Both the position numbers and the translations under genes were made by a program. Below the pieces are notes generated by a model. That model made no database searches and had not been told where the DNA came from. It saw nothing but the letters and a program-made list of their open reading frames with translations. A stretch of 64,000 bases of DNA, from assembly GCF_030348765.1 (NCBI RefSeq), contig NZ_JAUCEU010000007.1, positions 3,413,501 to 3,477,500 of the forward strand, read 5' to 3'. This DNA comes from Neobacillus sp. CF12 (GTDB lineage Bacteria; Bacillota; Bacilli; Bacillales; Cytobacillaceae). Positions 29,146 to 37,380 of the stretch are shown in pieces (positions within the stretch are counted from its first letter, which is position 1; each line of letters starts with the position of its first letter).

Positions 29146-29571
29146 CTATAAATCATACTCCCACAGACCAAGCCTTCCTTTAGCCGGAATGAAGCTGTCC
29201 AGCATCTTCATATCCCTGACTTCCCAGACATACCCTCCCACTTTATAATCACCGAGGAAAAAGTCATTGCCTGATACGATTCTGCCATCCTCCAACACGG
29301 CCCATGTCTCGTTTTTTTCTATCACCCTCAAACAATTTTCAAGCTGGCAGACAGCAATGATCACGCCAGTTGGAAGATCCTCGGTCTTGTACCCATGCTT
29401 TAAAAGTAGCGACTTGATAGCCACATGGCTGCAGACGGCCTTATCGACTTTTTTACTGGTATGAATCGCAAGAGGGCCGCGATACTTCGTACTCCATGAC
29501 CTCGTTTCATATTGAGCTTCGCGCAAGACAAACAGACTCGCCCAAGGCTGAATCATCGACAACACCTTCAC
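29146..29571 (-). CDS. ASCH-domain protein
   Basis: The GTG at 29569-29571, five bases after AGGGTGG, gives KVLSMIQPWASLFVLREAQYETRSW, the canonical ASCH opening; the frame runs 8 codons further to a TTG. In 141 residues it has the PUA-like beta barrel with GPLAIHTSKK and PTGVIIAVCQLENC, and ends in KGRLGLWEYDL. ASCH domains bind RNA or modified nucleosides. The gene stands between GC-rich repeats in a region of decayed genes but is itself intact. Confidence 0.8.
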   Translation of the reverse strand: MKVLSMIQPWASLFVLREAQYETRSWSTKYRGPLAIHTSKKVDKAVCSHVAIKSLLLKHGYKTEDLPTGVIIAVCQLENCLRVIEKNETWAVLEDGRIVSGNDFFLGDYKVGGYVWEVRDMKMLDSFIPAKGRLGLWEYDL

Positions 29572-29635
29572 TCCAACCACCCTCTGCCTCAACAACTATT
29601 TTGTCTATAGCATCTCCCGGCAATCCCCCAAAAAA

Positions 29636-29704
29636 ACGGGGACGGTCATCCTTTCTCATAAAATTAAATACTTCTGCTATTCACGGGACATCAGAACCGT
29701 CCCC
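29636..29704. repeat. Inverted pair of the GC-rich repeat
   Basis: ACGGGGACGGT (29636-29646) and ACCGTCCCC (29696-29704) face each other across about 50 bases, with GGGACATCAGAACCG in between. The pair could fold into a hairpin and matches the element seen at 29048. Confidence 0.45.
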
Positions 29705-29712
29705 ATGCTCCA

Positions 29713-29751
29713 AAAGAATTACCATTCAAATAGAATTGGTAATTCTTTTTT
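29713..29751. terminator. Hairpin terminator overlapping the 3' end of the 29.7 kb pseudogene
   Basis: AAAAGAATTACCATTC and GAATTGGTAATTCTTTT form the stem. T runs stand on the plus-strand side. The stop codon of the frameshifted small gene lies within the stem. Confidence 0.6.
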
Positions 29752-29920
29752 GTTCTCCTTACCGACAGGAGAGTTTTTATATTCATGTGCACTTCCATAA
29801 AGTAATTTAAATATATTTAATGATTTTTTCTAGCCACTCTTTATCAAGCACAACTTCAACTCTTTGCTTTACCACTATTTGTGGTACGGTTCTCCGTAGT
29901 GTATCTAAATGAGGTTTCAT
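29719..29920 (-). pseudogene. Small hypothetical gene with one frameshift
   Basis: An ATG at 29920 opens KPHLDTLRRTVPQIVVKQR and VEVVLDKEWLEKIIKYI, then stops. Shifting frame by one base at that point continues as FKLLYGSAHEYKNSPVGKEN and KKELPILFEW to a stop at 29719 inside a terminator stem. The span is 67 codons plus one base. No strong ribosome binding site precedes the ATG. A promoter block at 29964-29993 faces it. Family unknown. Confidence 0.35.
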
Positions 29921-29963
29921 TTTTTAAAATTAAATTACATTATCAACAGATAACAGCCTCTTT

Positions 29964-29993
29964 ATTATAGAGCAGTTACGGGAATATATACAA
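29964..29993 (-). promoter_or_regulatory. Promoter block, copy 2 of the 17.75 kb promoter
   Basis: TTGTAT (29993-29988) and TATAAT (29969-29964) with an 18-bp spacer repeat the arrangement at 17746-17775, including the flanking CCTCTT and the ATATATACAATTT context. It would transcribe the 29.7 kb pseudogene and possibly the ASCH gene. Confidence 0.5.
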
Positions 29994-30017
29994 TTTCACA
30001 AAAATATAACTGACAAA

Positions 30018-30049
30018 AAAGGCAGCTCCCTGATGAGGGATAGCTGCCT
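30018..30049 (-). terminator. Terminator of the MRJP gene
   Basis: AAGGCAGCT (30018-30026) pairs with AGCTGCCTT (30041-30049), with an inner CCCT/AGGG pair. TTTTTTG follows on the minus strand. Confidence 0.85.
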
Positions 30050-30062
30050 TCGTTTAAGATTA

Positions 30063-31160
30063 TTATGAAAAGGTAGGAGCAGGGAATTCATCAATTCTCA
30101 TACGAAGTAAACTATATGGTTTTTCCCGCAGGTCTCTTCCATAATGAAATCTCGCCTGCCGATGTAATTGATTCACAATGACATATAAGTATTGATCGGG
30201 GCCAATCGAAAAAGTATCCGGCCATAAAATTCTCGGGTCATGTGCGATGGTTTCCATTGCGCCATTCGGCAATATCTTCCGGATACTGTTGTTTTCATAG
30301 TCTCCTGCATAAACGGTTCCTTTTGCGCCGGTGATCATTCCATCAGACGCACCTTTTTCCCCCCAATACTGCACATATTGGGATAAATTCATGTCCTGTA
30401 TCCTTCTGTCCCTTAGGGCTTCTGTTGAGATTGAGAACAGCTGACGGCTGGTTAGCGGAGCATAAAATAAAACCTTTCCATCAGGAGAAATCGCTAAACT
30501 ATCGGAAGCCAATCTAAATGGGAAAGTCGAGCCCTCCGGGTTTCGATTCATCAAAATTTCACCTTCTACTTTCGGTAAAAAATAGGGATCAGGTGAAGTT
30601 GATATTGCCCCATTTAACCGTCTAAACGCGTTCCCATTTTCTAAATCTACGACGATAATAGCCCCTGGCCCTCTGGAAGAAGAATCCGTTATATATGCAT
30701 ATCCTGCTCTTCCAACCCGAAAATCCAAACGGACATCATTCAAATAAGTTGTTGGCAAGACAACATCTTCTGTAAAGGTATATACTCTCCTTATTGTATT
30801 CGTGATTAAATCAACAGCAACTAATTTTGCTCCCCCTTGAATAGGTTCAGAAAAATTTGGTGCCCCTGTATCTAGTACCCAAAGTGTTCCTCTTCCATCA
30901 GCAACGATACTTTGGACACTGACGAAAGACATCGCAATATTCCCTGTATTAACCAAATTTGTTTCTAAACTGGGATAAGGCTGCAATTCACCCTCAACAA
31001 TTTCCGCCACAGTAAATTGAACGTCGTCTCCCCATTTCGGAAAGCAAACAAAAATACGACCGGTTTCGGAAACGCTGACACCTGTAGGCATAGCCCCATA
31101 AAAAGCATGCACCAGTTCAAACTGCCCAAAATATTTTTCCATAGGTAACATAGGTTGCAT
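30063..31160 (-). CDS. Major royal jelly protein/yellow family beta-propeller protein
   Basis: The 365 residues match the MRJP/yellow family: PTGVSVSETGRIFVCFPKWGDD near the N-terminus, SVQSIVADGRGTLWVLDTG, LNDVRLDF and GYAYITDSSSRGPGAIIVVD, then AISPDGKVLFYAPLTSRQLFSI and KGTVYAGDYENNSI. These form a six-bladed propeller. There is no signal peptide, unlike most animal members, so it is probably cytoplasmic. Bacterial members are uncharacterised; a lactonase-like or ligand-binding role is possible. GAGGAGG precedes the ATG. It is monocistronic. Confidence 0.87.
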   Translation of the reverse strand: MQPMLPMEKYFGQFELVHAFYGAMPTGVSVSETGRIFVCFPKWGDDVQFTVAEIVEGELQPYPSLETNLVNTGNIAMSFVSVQSIVADGRGTLWVLDTGAPNFSEPIQGGAKLVAVDLITNTIRRVYTFTEDVVLPTTYLNDVRLDFRVGRAGYAYITDSSSRGPGAIIVVDLENGNAFRRLNGAISTSPDPYFLPKVEGEILMNRNPEGSTFPFRLASDSLAISPDGKVLFYAPLTSRQLFSISTEALRDRRIQDMNLSQYVQYWGEKGASDGMITGAKGTVYAGDYENNSIRKILPNGAMETIAHDPRILWPDTFSIGPDQYLYVIVNQLHRQARFHYGRDLREKPYSLLRMRIDEFPAPTFS

Positions 31161-31793
31161 GATATCCTCCTCATCAAATCTGAACGGATATCACCTATAT
31201 ATGATGAAAATTTTTTGTAGTGCCTGGTTCTTGATAAATTTTTCTATCGTGATGGATGCTGTGGGTTTATTAGTCCAGGAGAAACATGGGAGTTTCGATA
31301 AAGTGATTCAAACTTCCACTGGCTCTCCAAAGATGGAGAATGAGAGCATCTGAATTAACGTTTGCAGTCAATTTTAGAACTAACATAAAAACTATTATGA
31401 TTTGCTCCCGTCCAGCAGCCTAATTAGTAAATAAAAATCTGTCTCCTTTAAAGGGGAGTATTTTTGAGCTTAGTGTAACTTTTTCATCCTGAGCATAAGT
31501 TAGAATTTTTAGAAGCCTATAAAGTGGGCTGATATTCATTTAATATAGATTATTTAAGAACCTCATTTACCTCTTATATAGCAGATAGCACGCCTCAACA
31601 GGGTAGAGACTAGGTGGTCGTTTTCCGCTATCTAAATAAACAAATACGCAAACCCAAACCTTAACGCAAATATTCATACTTCTGGGTAAAAGTTAGGCCC
31701 CCTAAACAAAGATTCCCCCAAACAATCAGTTCGAGGGAACATAAAACACACATTAATATTCACTTAAAAACCTTCAAAGTCTTTGATATCAGC
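31161..31793. other. 633-bp intergenic stretch without a supported gene
   Basis: The gap between the MRJP start and the RlmCD stop contains only short chance frames. A weak hairpin (CTCC ... GGAG then TATTTTT, about 31443-31475) and AGATAGC/GCTATCT arms (31583-31633) are visible, but neither is convincing as a terminator. Confidence 0.5.
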
Positions 31794-33164
31794 CTATTTT
31801 CTCTCTATCCTAACAACTGTCTCAACGTGTGTGGTCTGCGGAAACATATCAACCGGCTGAACTTCTACTGTTTTATATCCACCATCTTCAAGAATTCGTA
31901 AATCACGTGCAAGTGTGGCCGGGTTACAGGACACATAGACCACCTTTTTCGGTTTCATTTCGATTATGGTTTGCAAAAAGGTTTCGTCACAGCCCTTACG
32001 CGGTGGGTCAACAACTAGCACATCAGCGGAATTTCCTTCTTTATACCACTTTGGAATCACAACCTCTGCTTCACCAGCTGCAAATTCTACATTCGTCATA
32101 CCATTTAACTCTGCATTCCGTTTTGCGTCTTCAATCGCCTCTGGAACGACTTCTACTCCAAAGACCTTCTTTGCCTTTTGGGCAAGGAATAAAGATATCG
32201 TTCCGATCCCGCAATAGGCATCGATGACAGATTCTTCCCCACTAAGCCCTGCATACTCAAGTGCCTTATCATATAGAACCTTTGTTTGAACAGGATTTAC
32301 CTGATAAAAAGACAGTGCTGATATCGCAAACTTAACGTCACCTATTAAGTCATAAATCACTTCATTTCCCCAGAGGACGGTTGTTCTCTCACCAAGGATG
32401 ACATTGGTACGTTTGGAATTTACATTATGCACAATCGACTTTATTTGTGGAAGGCGGGAGATAATTTCCTCGACTAATTTGTTTTTGCTTGGAATATCCG
32501 TAGTCCTTGTGATGAGCACAACCATTAACTCACCAGTTTGCTTTCCATAACGAGCCATGATGTGGCGAAGAACCCCTTTATGTGACTCCTCTTGATAAGG
32601 AGATATCCCTAACTCGCTGCATATTTCCTTAACTGCCTGGACTGCTTCATTAATTTCTGGAAGTTGTATCAGGCTTTCATCTGTATCAACAATTTCATGA
32701 CTTCTTGGTTTAAAAAATCCGGCAATCAGCTTTCCATCTTTCTCTCCGACAGGGACCTGTGCTTTATTACGATAATGCCATGGGTTGTCCATTCCTAGTA
32801 TTGGGTGGACGATGACGTCCTCTAGTTTACCAATACGGGTGAGCACTTGCCTGACTTGATTCTCTTTATATTTCAGTTGACCTTCATAGCTGATGTGCTC
32901 AAGCTGGCATCCACCGTACTTGTGTAACTCGCTAGTCTGAATCTCTACACGATATGGGCTCTTTTCATATAGTTGTACCAGACGTCCGAATCCATAACCT
33001 TTGTTTACCTTAATCACTTTAATCTGTGCCTTTTCACCTGGCAGTCCGTTTGGTATAAACAAAGGATAGCCTTCTACCTTCGCTACCCCTGCCCCATCAT
33101 GGGTTAAATCCTCAAAAACTACATCTATATAATCATTCTTTTTCACTGGTATTGTTTTCGTCAT
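31794..33164 (-). CDS. rlmD: 23S rRNA (uracil-C5)-methyltransferase, RlmCD/RlmD type
   Basis: The 456 residues begin with a TRAM RNA-binding domain (about 8-65, [22 protein letters not shown]). The SAM-dependent methyltransferase domain holds [27 protein letters not shown] and the catalytic Cys in [15 protein letters not shown]. Only one Cys of the usual iron-sulfur quartet remains (YGGCQLEH), so the cluster seems absent, as in several Firmicute members. The B. subtilis counterpart YefA modifies both U747 and U1939 of 23S rRNA; whether this copy does both is inferred. Its neighbour dgkB is about 3 kb away, as expected for the yer region. Confidence 0.92.
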   Translation of the reverse strand: MTKTIPVKKNDYIDVVFEDLTHDGAGVAKVEGYPLFIPNGLPGEKAQIKVIKVNKGYGFGRLVQLYEKSPYRVEIQTSELHKYGGCQLEHISYEGQLKYKENQVRQVLTRIGKLEDVIVHPILGMDNPWHYRNKAQVPVGEKDGKLIAGFFKPRSHEIVDTDESLIQLPEINEAVQAVKEICSELGISPYQEESHKGVLRHIMARYGKQTGELMVVLITRTTDIPSKNKLVEEIISRLPQIKSIVHNVNSKRTNVILGERTTVLWGNEVIYDLIGDVKFAISALSFYQVNPVQTKVLYDKALEYAGLSGEESVIDAYCGIGTISLFLAQKAKKVFGVEVVPEAIEDAKRNAELNGMTNVEFAAGEAEVVIPKWYKEGNSADVLVVDPPRKGCDETFLQTIIEMKPKKVVYVSCNPATLARDLRILEDGGYKTVEVQPVDMFPQTTHVETVVRIERK

Positions 33165-33346
33165 GTTTTACTTCCTTTACTCCGAATTGACTAGCAAGAT
33201 TGTATCATAAACCCAGTCTAATTGCGAAATCAGCCATAGATTGGTGGTATACCATTTACTACCCGCGTAAAATGTCGGAGCATTTTAATTTAACAATATA
33301 ACAAAAGTGTTTATAATTATAACAATCATGGAAGGAGGTGGTTACG

Positions 33347-33661
33347 ATAAAGAAGGTGAATTTTCTTTCAATCGCATTACTGCTTGCCTTCATATTCTTT
33401 TCCGTTCTTCATACTTCCAACTTATTGATTCAAACACATCATTCTAATAAAGCTGTGTTAATGATCGATGATTGGAATATGAAATCACAAACCGACGATG
33501 AAGAGAAACATTTATTTCACCTTAATTTTGTCGAAGTACTTTCCCTAATCTCATTGATCGTAGTCACCCTTCACAGAATCTTTTCTAACTACACCAGGAA
33601 CTTCATTTTTCTAATCCCTGTTTTCCATCAATCGAATTATGTGATCTCTCCCCCTCGTTGA
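33347..33661 (+). CDS. Small membrane hypothetical protein, start probably ATA 33347
   Basis: The frame opens with GTG at 33338, but that codon overlaps the very strong GAAGGAGG (33331-33338), so it cannot be the start. An in-frame ATA at 33347-33349 lies 8 bases after the site, and the next GTG is at 33356. The protein of about 104 residues has an N-terminal helix (FLSIALLLAFIFFSVL), an acidic middle (DDWNMKSQTDDEEKH) and a second hydrophobic segment (FVEVLSLISLIVVTL). I do not recognise it. It is followed by another tiny membrane protein gene and a terminator, forming a two-gene unit. Confidence 0.5.
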   Translation: MKKVNFLSIALLLAFIFFSVLHTSNLLIQTHHSNKAVLMIDDWNMKSQTDDEEKHLFHLNFVEVLSLISLIVVTLHRIFSNYTRNFIFLIPVFHQSNYVISPPR

Positions 33662-33694
33662 TAAGGTAATACTTACAAAAGGGAGGAAAATAAA

Positions 33695-33808
33695 ATGTGG
33701 ATTCGCTTCTTAATGATTGGTGTATTTTCATTAACAGCAGCAGGGATGCTTACGTTTCAAGGCATAGAAATTTACCATGCTTTCATGGATTACTTTAAGA
33801 ATAAGTAG
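33695..33808 (+). CDS. 37-residue single-helix membrane protein
   Basis: GGGAGG lies 8 bases before an ATG that opens a 37-codon frame, MWIRFLMIGVFSLTAAGML followed by TFQGIEIYHAFMDYFKNK. It has one membrane helix and a charged tail. A strong terminator follows 25 bases later, so the reading frame is well delimited. The function is unknown; it is probably co-transcribed with the preceding small membrane protein gene. Confidence 0.6.
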   Translation: MWIRFLMIGVFSLTAAGMLTFQGIEIYHAFMDYFKNK

Positions 33809-33832
33809 AGTTTTCATAAATAAAGCAGGAAC

Positions 33833-33871
33833 AATAGATGACCTCTAATGTTAAGGTCATCTATTTTTTTT
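33833..33871 (+). terminator. Terminator after the small membrane protein pair
   Basis: AATAGATGACCT (33833-33844) pairs with AGGTCATCTATT (33854-33865), then a T8 run. Confidence 0.9.
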
Positions 33872-33883
33872 AGGAAAAATGTT

Positions 33884-33985
33884 ATGATGACCACAATCCA
33901 TGGAATTTCTCGTAAATGGTCACCATGAGGCAGCCATGATGACCACAATCCATGGAATTTCTCAATAGTGGTCATCATGAATCTT
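33884..33985. repeat. Two 52-bp units, each with a GACCAC/GTGGTC hairpin
   Basis: ATGATGACCACAATCCATGG starts at 33884 and again at 33936, exactly 52 bp apart, and both copies run on to GAATTTCTC. Each unit holds inverted arms: ATGATGACCAC with ATGGTCACCAT (33916-33926) in unit one, and with a perfect GTGGTCATCAT (33968-33978) in unit two. It lies between a terminator and the 3' end of pncB and encodes nothing. Confidence 0.75.
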
Positions 33986-34051
33986 ATTTAACTCATAATT
34001 TTATAATACTTCTGCGACTATTCTCGCGAATCCGCTATTCCCCTCCGAAAT

Positions 34052-34082
34052 AAAGAAAGACACCCCAATAGGGATGCCTTCC
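34052..34082 (-). terminator. Terminator of pncB
   Basis: On the minus strand AGGCATCCC, a short loop, and GGGGTGTCT pair (two wobble pairs), followed by TTCTTTATTT. Confidence 0.65.
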
Positions 34083-34087
34083 AAAAT

Positions 34088-35554
34088 CTATTCTGCCTTC
34101 ATTTCCGCAACTTTCTCTTTTACTTCTTCAATATTCCTCATTTTGTTATCCCAGCATTTTTGGCTAAGGTCAACAGGATATTCCTCAGGATTCATGGTTC
34201 GCTTATATTCGTCCCAGAGGGCATCAAGGTTTTGCTTCAAATACTCACGAGACTCTTCTAGGCATGGCATTTCATAAACTAGTTCACCCTTAGAGAAAAT
34301 AACTTCATGAAGTTCTTTAGCAGTGAAGTTCGTAACAATCTTATTCATATACGTGTGCGTTGGGTGAAACATTTTCAGCTTTTTCTCAGGCAGTTTTTCT
34401 TCTTCGAGTGTGATATAGTCGCCTTCAGCATGGTTATTTTTATTGTTAATGATTCGATATATCTTCTTAATGCCTGGCGTAGTTACTTTTACCGGATTAG
34501 AGGAGATTTTGATTGTGTCCTCCATCTTTCCGTTCTCGCCTTCTATTGACACAATTTTGTATACAGCCCCTAGTGCCGCTTGCTCGTAAGCAGTAATAAG
34601 CTTAGTGCCAATTCCCCAACTGTCTATTTTTGCACCCTGTGCTTTCAAGTTGAGAATCGTATACTCGTCAAGATCACTTGAAGCAAAGATTTTAGCATCC
34701 TTAAATCCTGCCTCATCAAGCATTTTTCGTGCTTCTTTTGAAAGGTAGGCAAGGTCACCGCTGTCTAAACGGATTCCTACGAAATTAATTGAATCGCCCA
34801 TTTCCTTGGCGACCTTTATTGCATTCGGAACACCCAAACGCAGGGTATCGTATGTATCAACCAAAAAGACACAATCCCTATGTGACTCAGCATATTTTTT
34901 GAATGCCAAATATTCATCCTTGTAAGCTTGGACCATTGAGTGAGCATGAGTGCCAGAAACAGGTATCTGAAACAATTTTCCTGCTCTCACATTACTTGTT
35001 CCATCAAAACCGGCTAGGTAAGCCGCTCTCGTACCCCAAATAGCAGCATCCATTTCTTGTGCCCGGCGGGTCCCAAATTCCATCGCTATCTCGTTGCCAA
35101 GAACCTGCTTAATTCTCGATGCTTTTGTGGCAATCAACGTTTGATAATTAATAATGTTTAATAGTGCGGTTTCAATCAACTGCGCTTCACAAAGTGGGGC
35201 ATCTACGCTTAAAATCGGCTCATTACCAAAAACAAGTTCGCCTTCTTTCATACAGCGAATGGTACCCGTAAACCGCAGGTCCCTTAAATAATCTAAAAAG
35301 TCATCCTGGTAGCCCACTTCATTTTTCAAATACTCCAGATCATCATTTGAAAAACGGAAGCCCTGGATAAACTGAATGACCTTTTCCAAGCCAGCAAATA
35401 CCGCATACCCATTCCCAAACGGGAGCTTCCGGAAAAACAATTCAAATACTGCGCGTTTATTATATCTACCGTCTCTCCAATACGTTTCTACCATATTGAT
35501 CTGGTATAGATCAGTATGCAGAGCAAAGCTATCATCCTGATAAATGTTTTTCAT
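34088..35554 (-). CDS. pncB: Nicotinate phosphoribosyltransferase
   Basis: The 488 residues match NAPRTase: an N-terminal LHTDLYQINMVETYW, GGxxNYAVFAG-like GNGYAVFAGLE, then FGTRRAQEMDAAIWGTRAAYLAGFDGTSN, and the phosphate-binding region with RLDSGDL and SSDLDEYTI. The enzyme makes nicotinate mononucleotide from nicotinate and PRPP for NAD salvage. GGAGGG precedes the ATG. It lies 58 bp after the nicotinamidase gene in the same direction, so the two form a salvage unit equivalent to yueK-yueJ of B. subtilis. Confidence 0.95.
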   Translation of the reverse strand: MKNIYQDDSFALHTDLYQINMVETYWRDGRYNKRAVFELFFRKLPFGNGYAVFAGLEKVIQFIQGFRFSNDDLEYLKNEVGYQDDFLDYLRDLRFTGTIRCMKEGELVFGNEPILSVDAPLCEAQLIETALLNIINYQTLIATKASRIKQVLGNEIAMEFGTRRAQEMDAAIWGTRAAYLAGFDGTSNVRAGKLFQIPVSGTHAHSMVQAYKDEYLAFKKYAESHRDCVFLVDTYDTLRLGVPNAIKVAKEMGDSINFVGIRLDSGDLAYLSKEARKMLDEAGFKDAKIFASSDLDEYTILNLKAQGAKIDSWGIGTKLITAYEQAALGAVYKIVSIEGENGKMEDTIKISSNPVKVTTPGIKKIYRIINNKNNHAEGDYITLEEEKLPEKKLKMFHPTHTYMNKIVTNFTAKELHEVIFSKGELVYEMPCLEESREYLKQNLDALWDEYKRTMNPEEYPVDLSQKCWDNKMRNIEEVKEKVAEMKAE

Positions 35555-35612
35555 CCTAACCCTCCGAACAACTACTTTTTCAACATATTAAATAATTTTA
35601 CCATTATAAAAA

Positions 35613-36164
35613 CTATTTAACCAGCGCCCCAAGTGATTGTTCAAAGTGACCCAATGCCCATTCATGTCCCTTTTGATTAAAGGAAGCCACTGCCTCCTTA
35701 TGAATAACGATTTTAAAGCCCTTATTGTAGGCGTCTACTGCCGTATGAAGGACACATATATCTGTGCAAACTCCAACAAGATGCAGTTCTGTAATTCCCC
35801 GTTCCCGCAACTTAATTTCAAGGTCCGTACCAGCGAAAGCGGAGTACCGTGTTTTATCCATGAAGTGTACATTTTCGCGCGCTTTATTTTTCTCATAAAG
35901 TGCTTCCAGTTCACCAAACAACTCTCGTCCTGATGTACCACGAATATTATGCGGCGGGAAAAGTTTTGTCTCTGGATGAAAAGAGTCTCCTTCATCATGG
36001 ACATCGATAGCAAAAACAACATAATCACCGTCTTCAATAAATCCACGAGTCAATTGAACAATTTTTCCTTCGATTGCCTGTCCAGGCCCACCACAGGTTA
36101 ACGCTCCTGCATCCGCAACAAAATCAAATGTATAATCGATATTAATCAATGCCTTTTTTTCCAT
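35613..36164 (-). CDS. pncA: Nicotinamidase (isochorismatase-family hydrolase)
   Basis: The 183 residues form an isochorismatase-like fold. The catalytic triad is Asp in NIDYTFDF (residue 9), a Lys in the mid-region (KTRYSAF), and Cys in VGVCTDICVLHTA (about 129). The metal-binding HPETKLFPPH segment typical of PncA is present. The cis-peptide before the Cys and the CVLHTAVDAYNKGF motif fit nicotinamidase rather than isochorismatase. It feeds nicotinate to PncB next door. Confidence 0.92.
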   Translation of the reverse strand: MEKKALINIDYTFDFVADAGALTCGGPGQAIEGKIVQLTRGFIEDGDYVVFAIDVHDEGDSFHPETKLFPPHNIRGTSGRELFGELEALYEKNKARENVHFMDKTRYSAFAGTDLEIKLRERGITELHLVGVCTDICVLHTAVDAYNKGFKIVIHKEAVASFNQKGHEWALGHFEQSLGALVK

Positions 36165-36228
36165 TGCTCTACCTCCTTCATTATCTATAACTATTTCTGT
36201 ATACGATACAATTATTCCTCCAAACGCA

Positions 36229-36258
36229 AAAAGCCCGCTCCATGTTGGAACGCGCCTT
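36229..36258 (-). terminator. Terminator of dgkB
   Basis: On the minus strand AAAGGCGCGTTCC and GGAGCGGGCTTTTT pair imperfectly around a short loop and end in a T run, directly after the dgkB stop. Confidence 0.75.
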
Positions 36259-37200
36259 TTAGCTATATCTCGTCCCAGGAACCCAATCGCTAGGTTTATC
36301 TAGTGGACGAATGTCATCAAGTGGTACAAACACCTCTAAATGCCTGTACAAGTTTACGAACTCTGCTGGCAGTAAACCACCGAATTCTCCATCAAGATTC
36401 AGTTGTACCTTTTCCTGAGAATGTATTTTTATCCGGCTCGCTTTCGCATAAATGACATTCGGATCATTTACATGCTCACCACGGATGGCTAAAGTTGCAA
36501 CTCGAACAAATTCTGCCAGATTAATCTTTTTCAAGATAAGCAAGGAAAATAAACCATCGTTAATCGATGAGTCCGGGGCAATCTTTTCAAAGCCGCCGAT
36601 TGAATTCGTCAGCCCCACAAGAAATAACATCGCTTCCCCTTCAAAAAGCTTCCCATCGTACTCAATACTGAGATCTGATGCTTTAATCGAAGGGAGCATT
36701 TCCATCCCTTTTAAGTAGTAGGCCAACTGCCCAAGCATCGTTTTTAATTTACTTGGAACTTCATATGTAAGTTCCGTAATTCTACCGCCACCAGCAATAT
36801 TAATAAAATAGCGATCATTGATTCGACCAATATCCACCGGAATTCGATCGCCTTTCGTGATAATATCAACTGCTGCACCAATGTCTCTTGGTATATGGAG
36901 AGCCCGGGCAAAATCATTTGTTGTACCTGATGGAATAATTCCTAATTTCGGTCGGTACTCTTGCTCGGCAAGCCCATTAACCACTTCATTTATGGTGCCA
37001 TCCCCACCAGCCGCAATCACAACATCGTACTGTCGTTCTACAGCTATCCGTGCGGCAGCCGTTGCATCACCAGCACCTGTAGTCGCATGGCAAGAGGCCT
37101 CATACCCGGCAACCTCGAGTTTCTCTAATATTTCTGCTAGATGGCGCTTAAGGATTTCCCGCCCAGATGTAGGATTATATATTAATCGTGCTCGTTTCAT
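36259..37200 (-). CDS. dgkB: Diacylglycerol kinase
   Basis: The 313 residues carry the DAGK catalytic domain: RLIYNPTSGRE at the start, the nucleotide motif VIAAGGDGTINEVVNGL (about 58-74), GIIPSGTTNDFARAL, and the C-terminal QLNLDGEFGGLLP. DgkB recycles diacylglycerol made during lipoteichoic acid synthesis back to phosphatidic acid. It corresponds to yerQ in B. subtilis. Here the ECF sigma operon ends about 180 bp upstream. No strong terminator separates them, so some read-through is possible. Confidence 0.93.
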   Translation of the reverse strand: MKRARLIYNPTSGREILKRHLAEILEKLEVAGYEASCHATTGAGDATAAARIAVERQYDVVIAAGGDGTINEVVNGLAEQEYRPKLGIIPSGTTNDFARALHIPRDIGAAVDIITKGDRIPVDIGRINDRYFINIAGGGRITELTYEVPSKLKTMLGQLAYYLKGMEMLPSIKASDLSIEYDGKLFEGEAMLFLVGLTNSIGGFEKIAPDSSINDGLFSLLILKKINLAEFVRVATLAIRGEHVNDPNVIYAKASRIKIHSQEKVQLNLDGEFGGLLPAEFVNLYRHLEVFVPLDDIRPLDKPSDWVPGTRYS

Positions 37201-37380
37201 TATTCATCATCCTATTTTTATGGTATCAATAAATGGCATATGATGGGTCTCTTCTATATTCTACCAATTTACTCATTGGCTTACAATTATTAACCCAAGA
37301 CACAAATATTATTCTGTCCATATCTCTGCCGTCTACTATCATACCGTTTTTTTATTTTTTTGCAAAAAATAAGGAATGAA

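Noticed and set aside
28920..29171. 83-codon minus-strand frame with GC-rich repeat inside
   Set aside because: It spans the AACCGTCCCCGTGTC repeat, lacks a site and overlaps the ASCH gene end.
31159..31353. 64-codon plus-strand frame
   Set aside because: It overlaps the MRJP start region, has no site, and shows no protein-like composition.
37320..37380. TTATTTTTT/AAAAAAATAA stem after the LiaF-like gene
   Set aside because: Pure A/T pairing without a stable GC core; not a convincing terminator.
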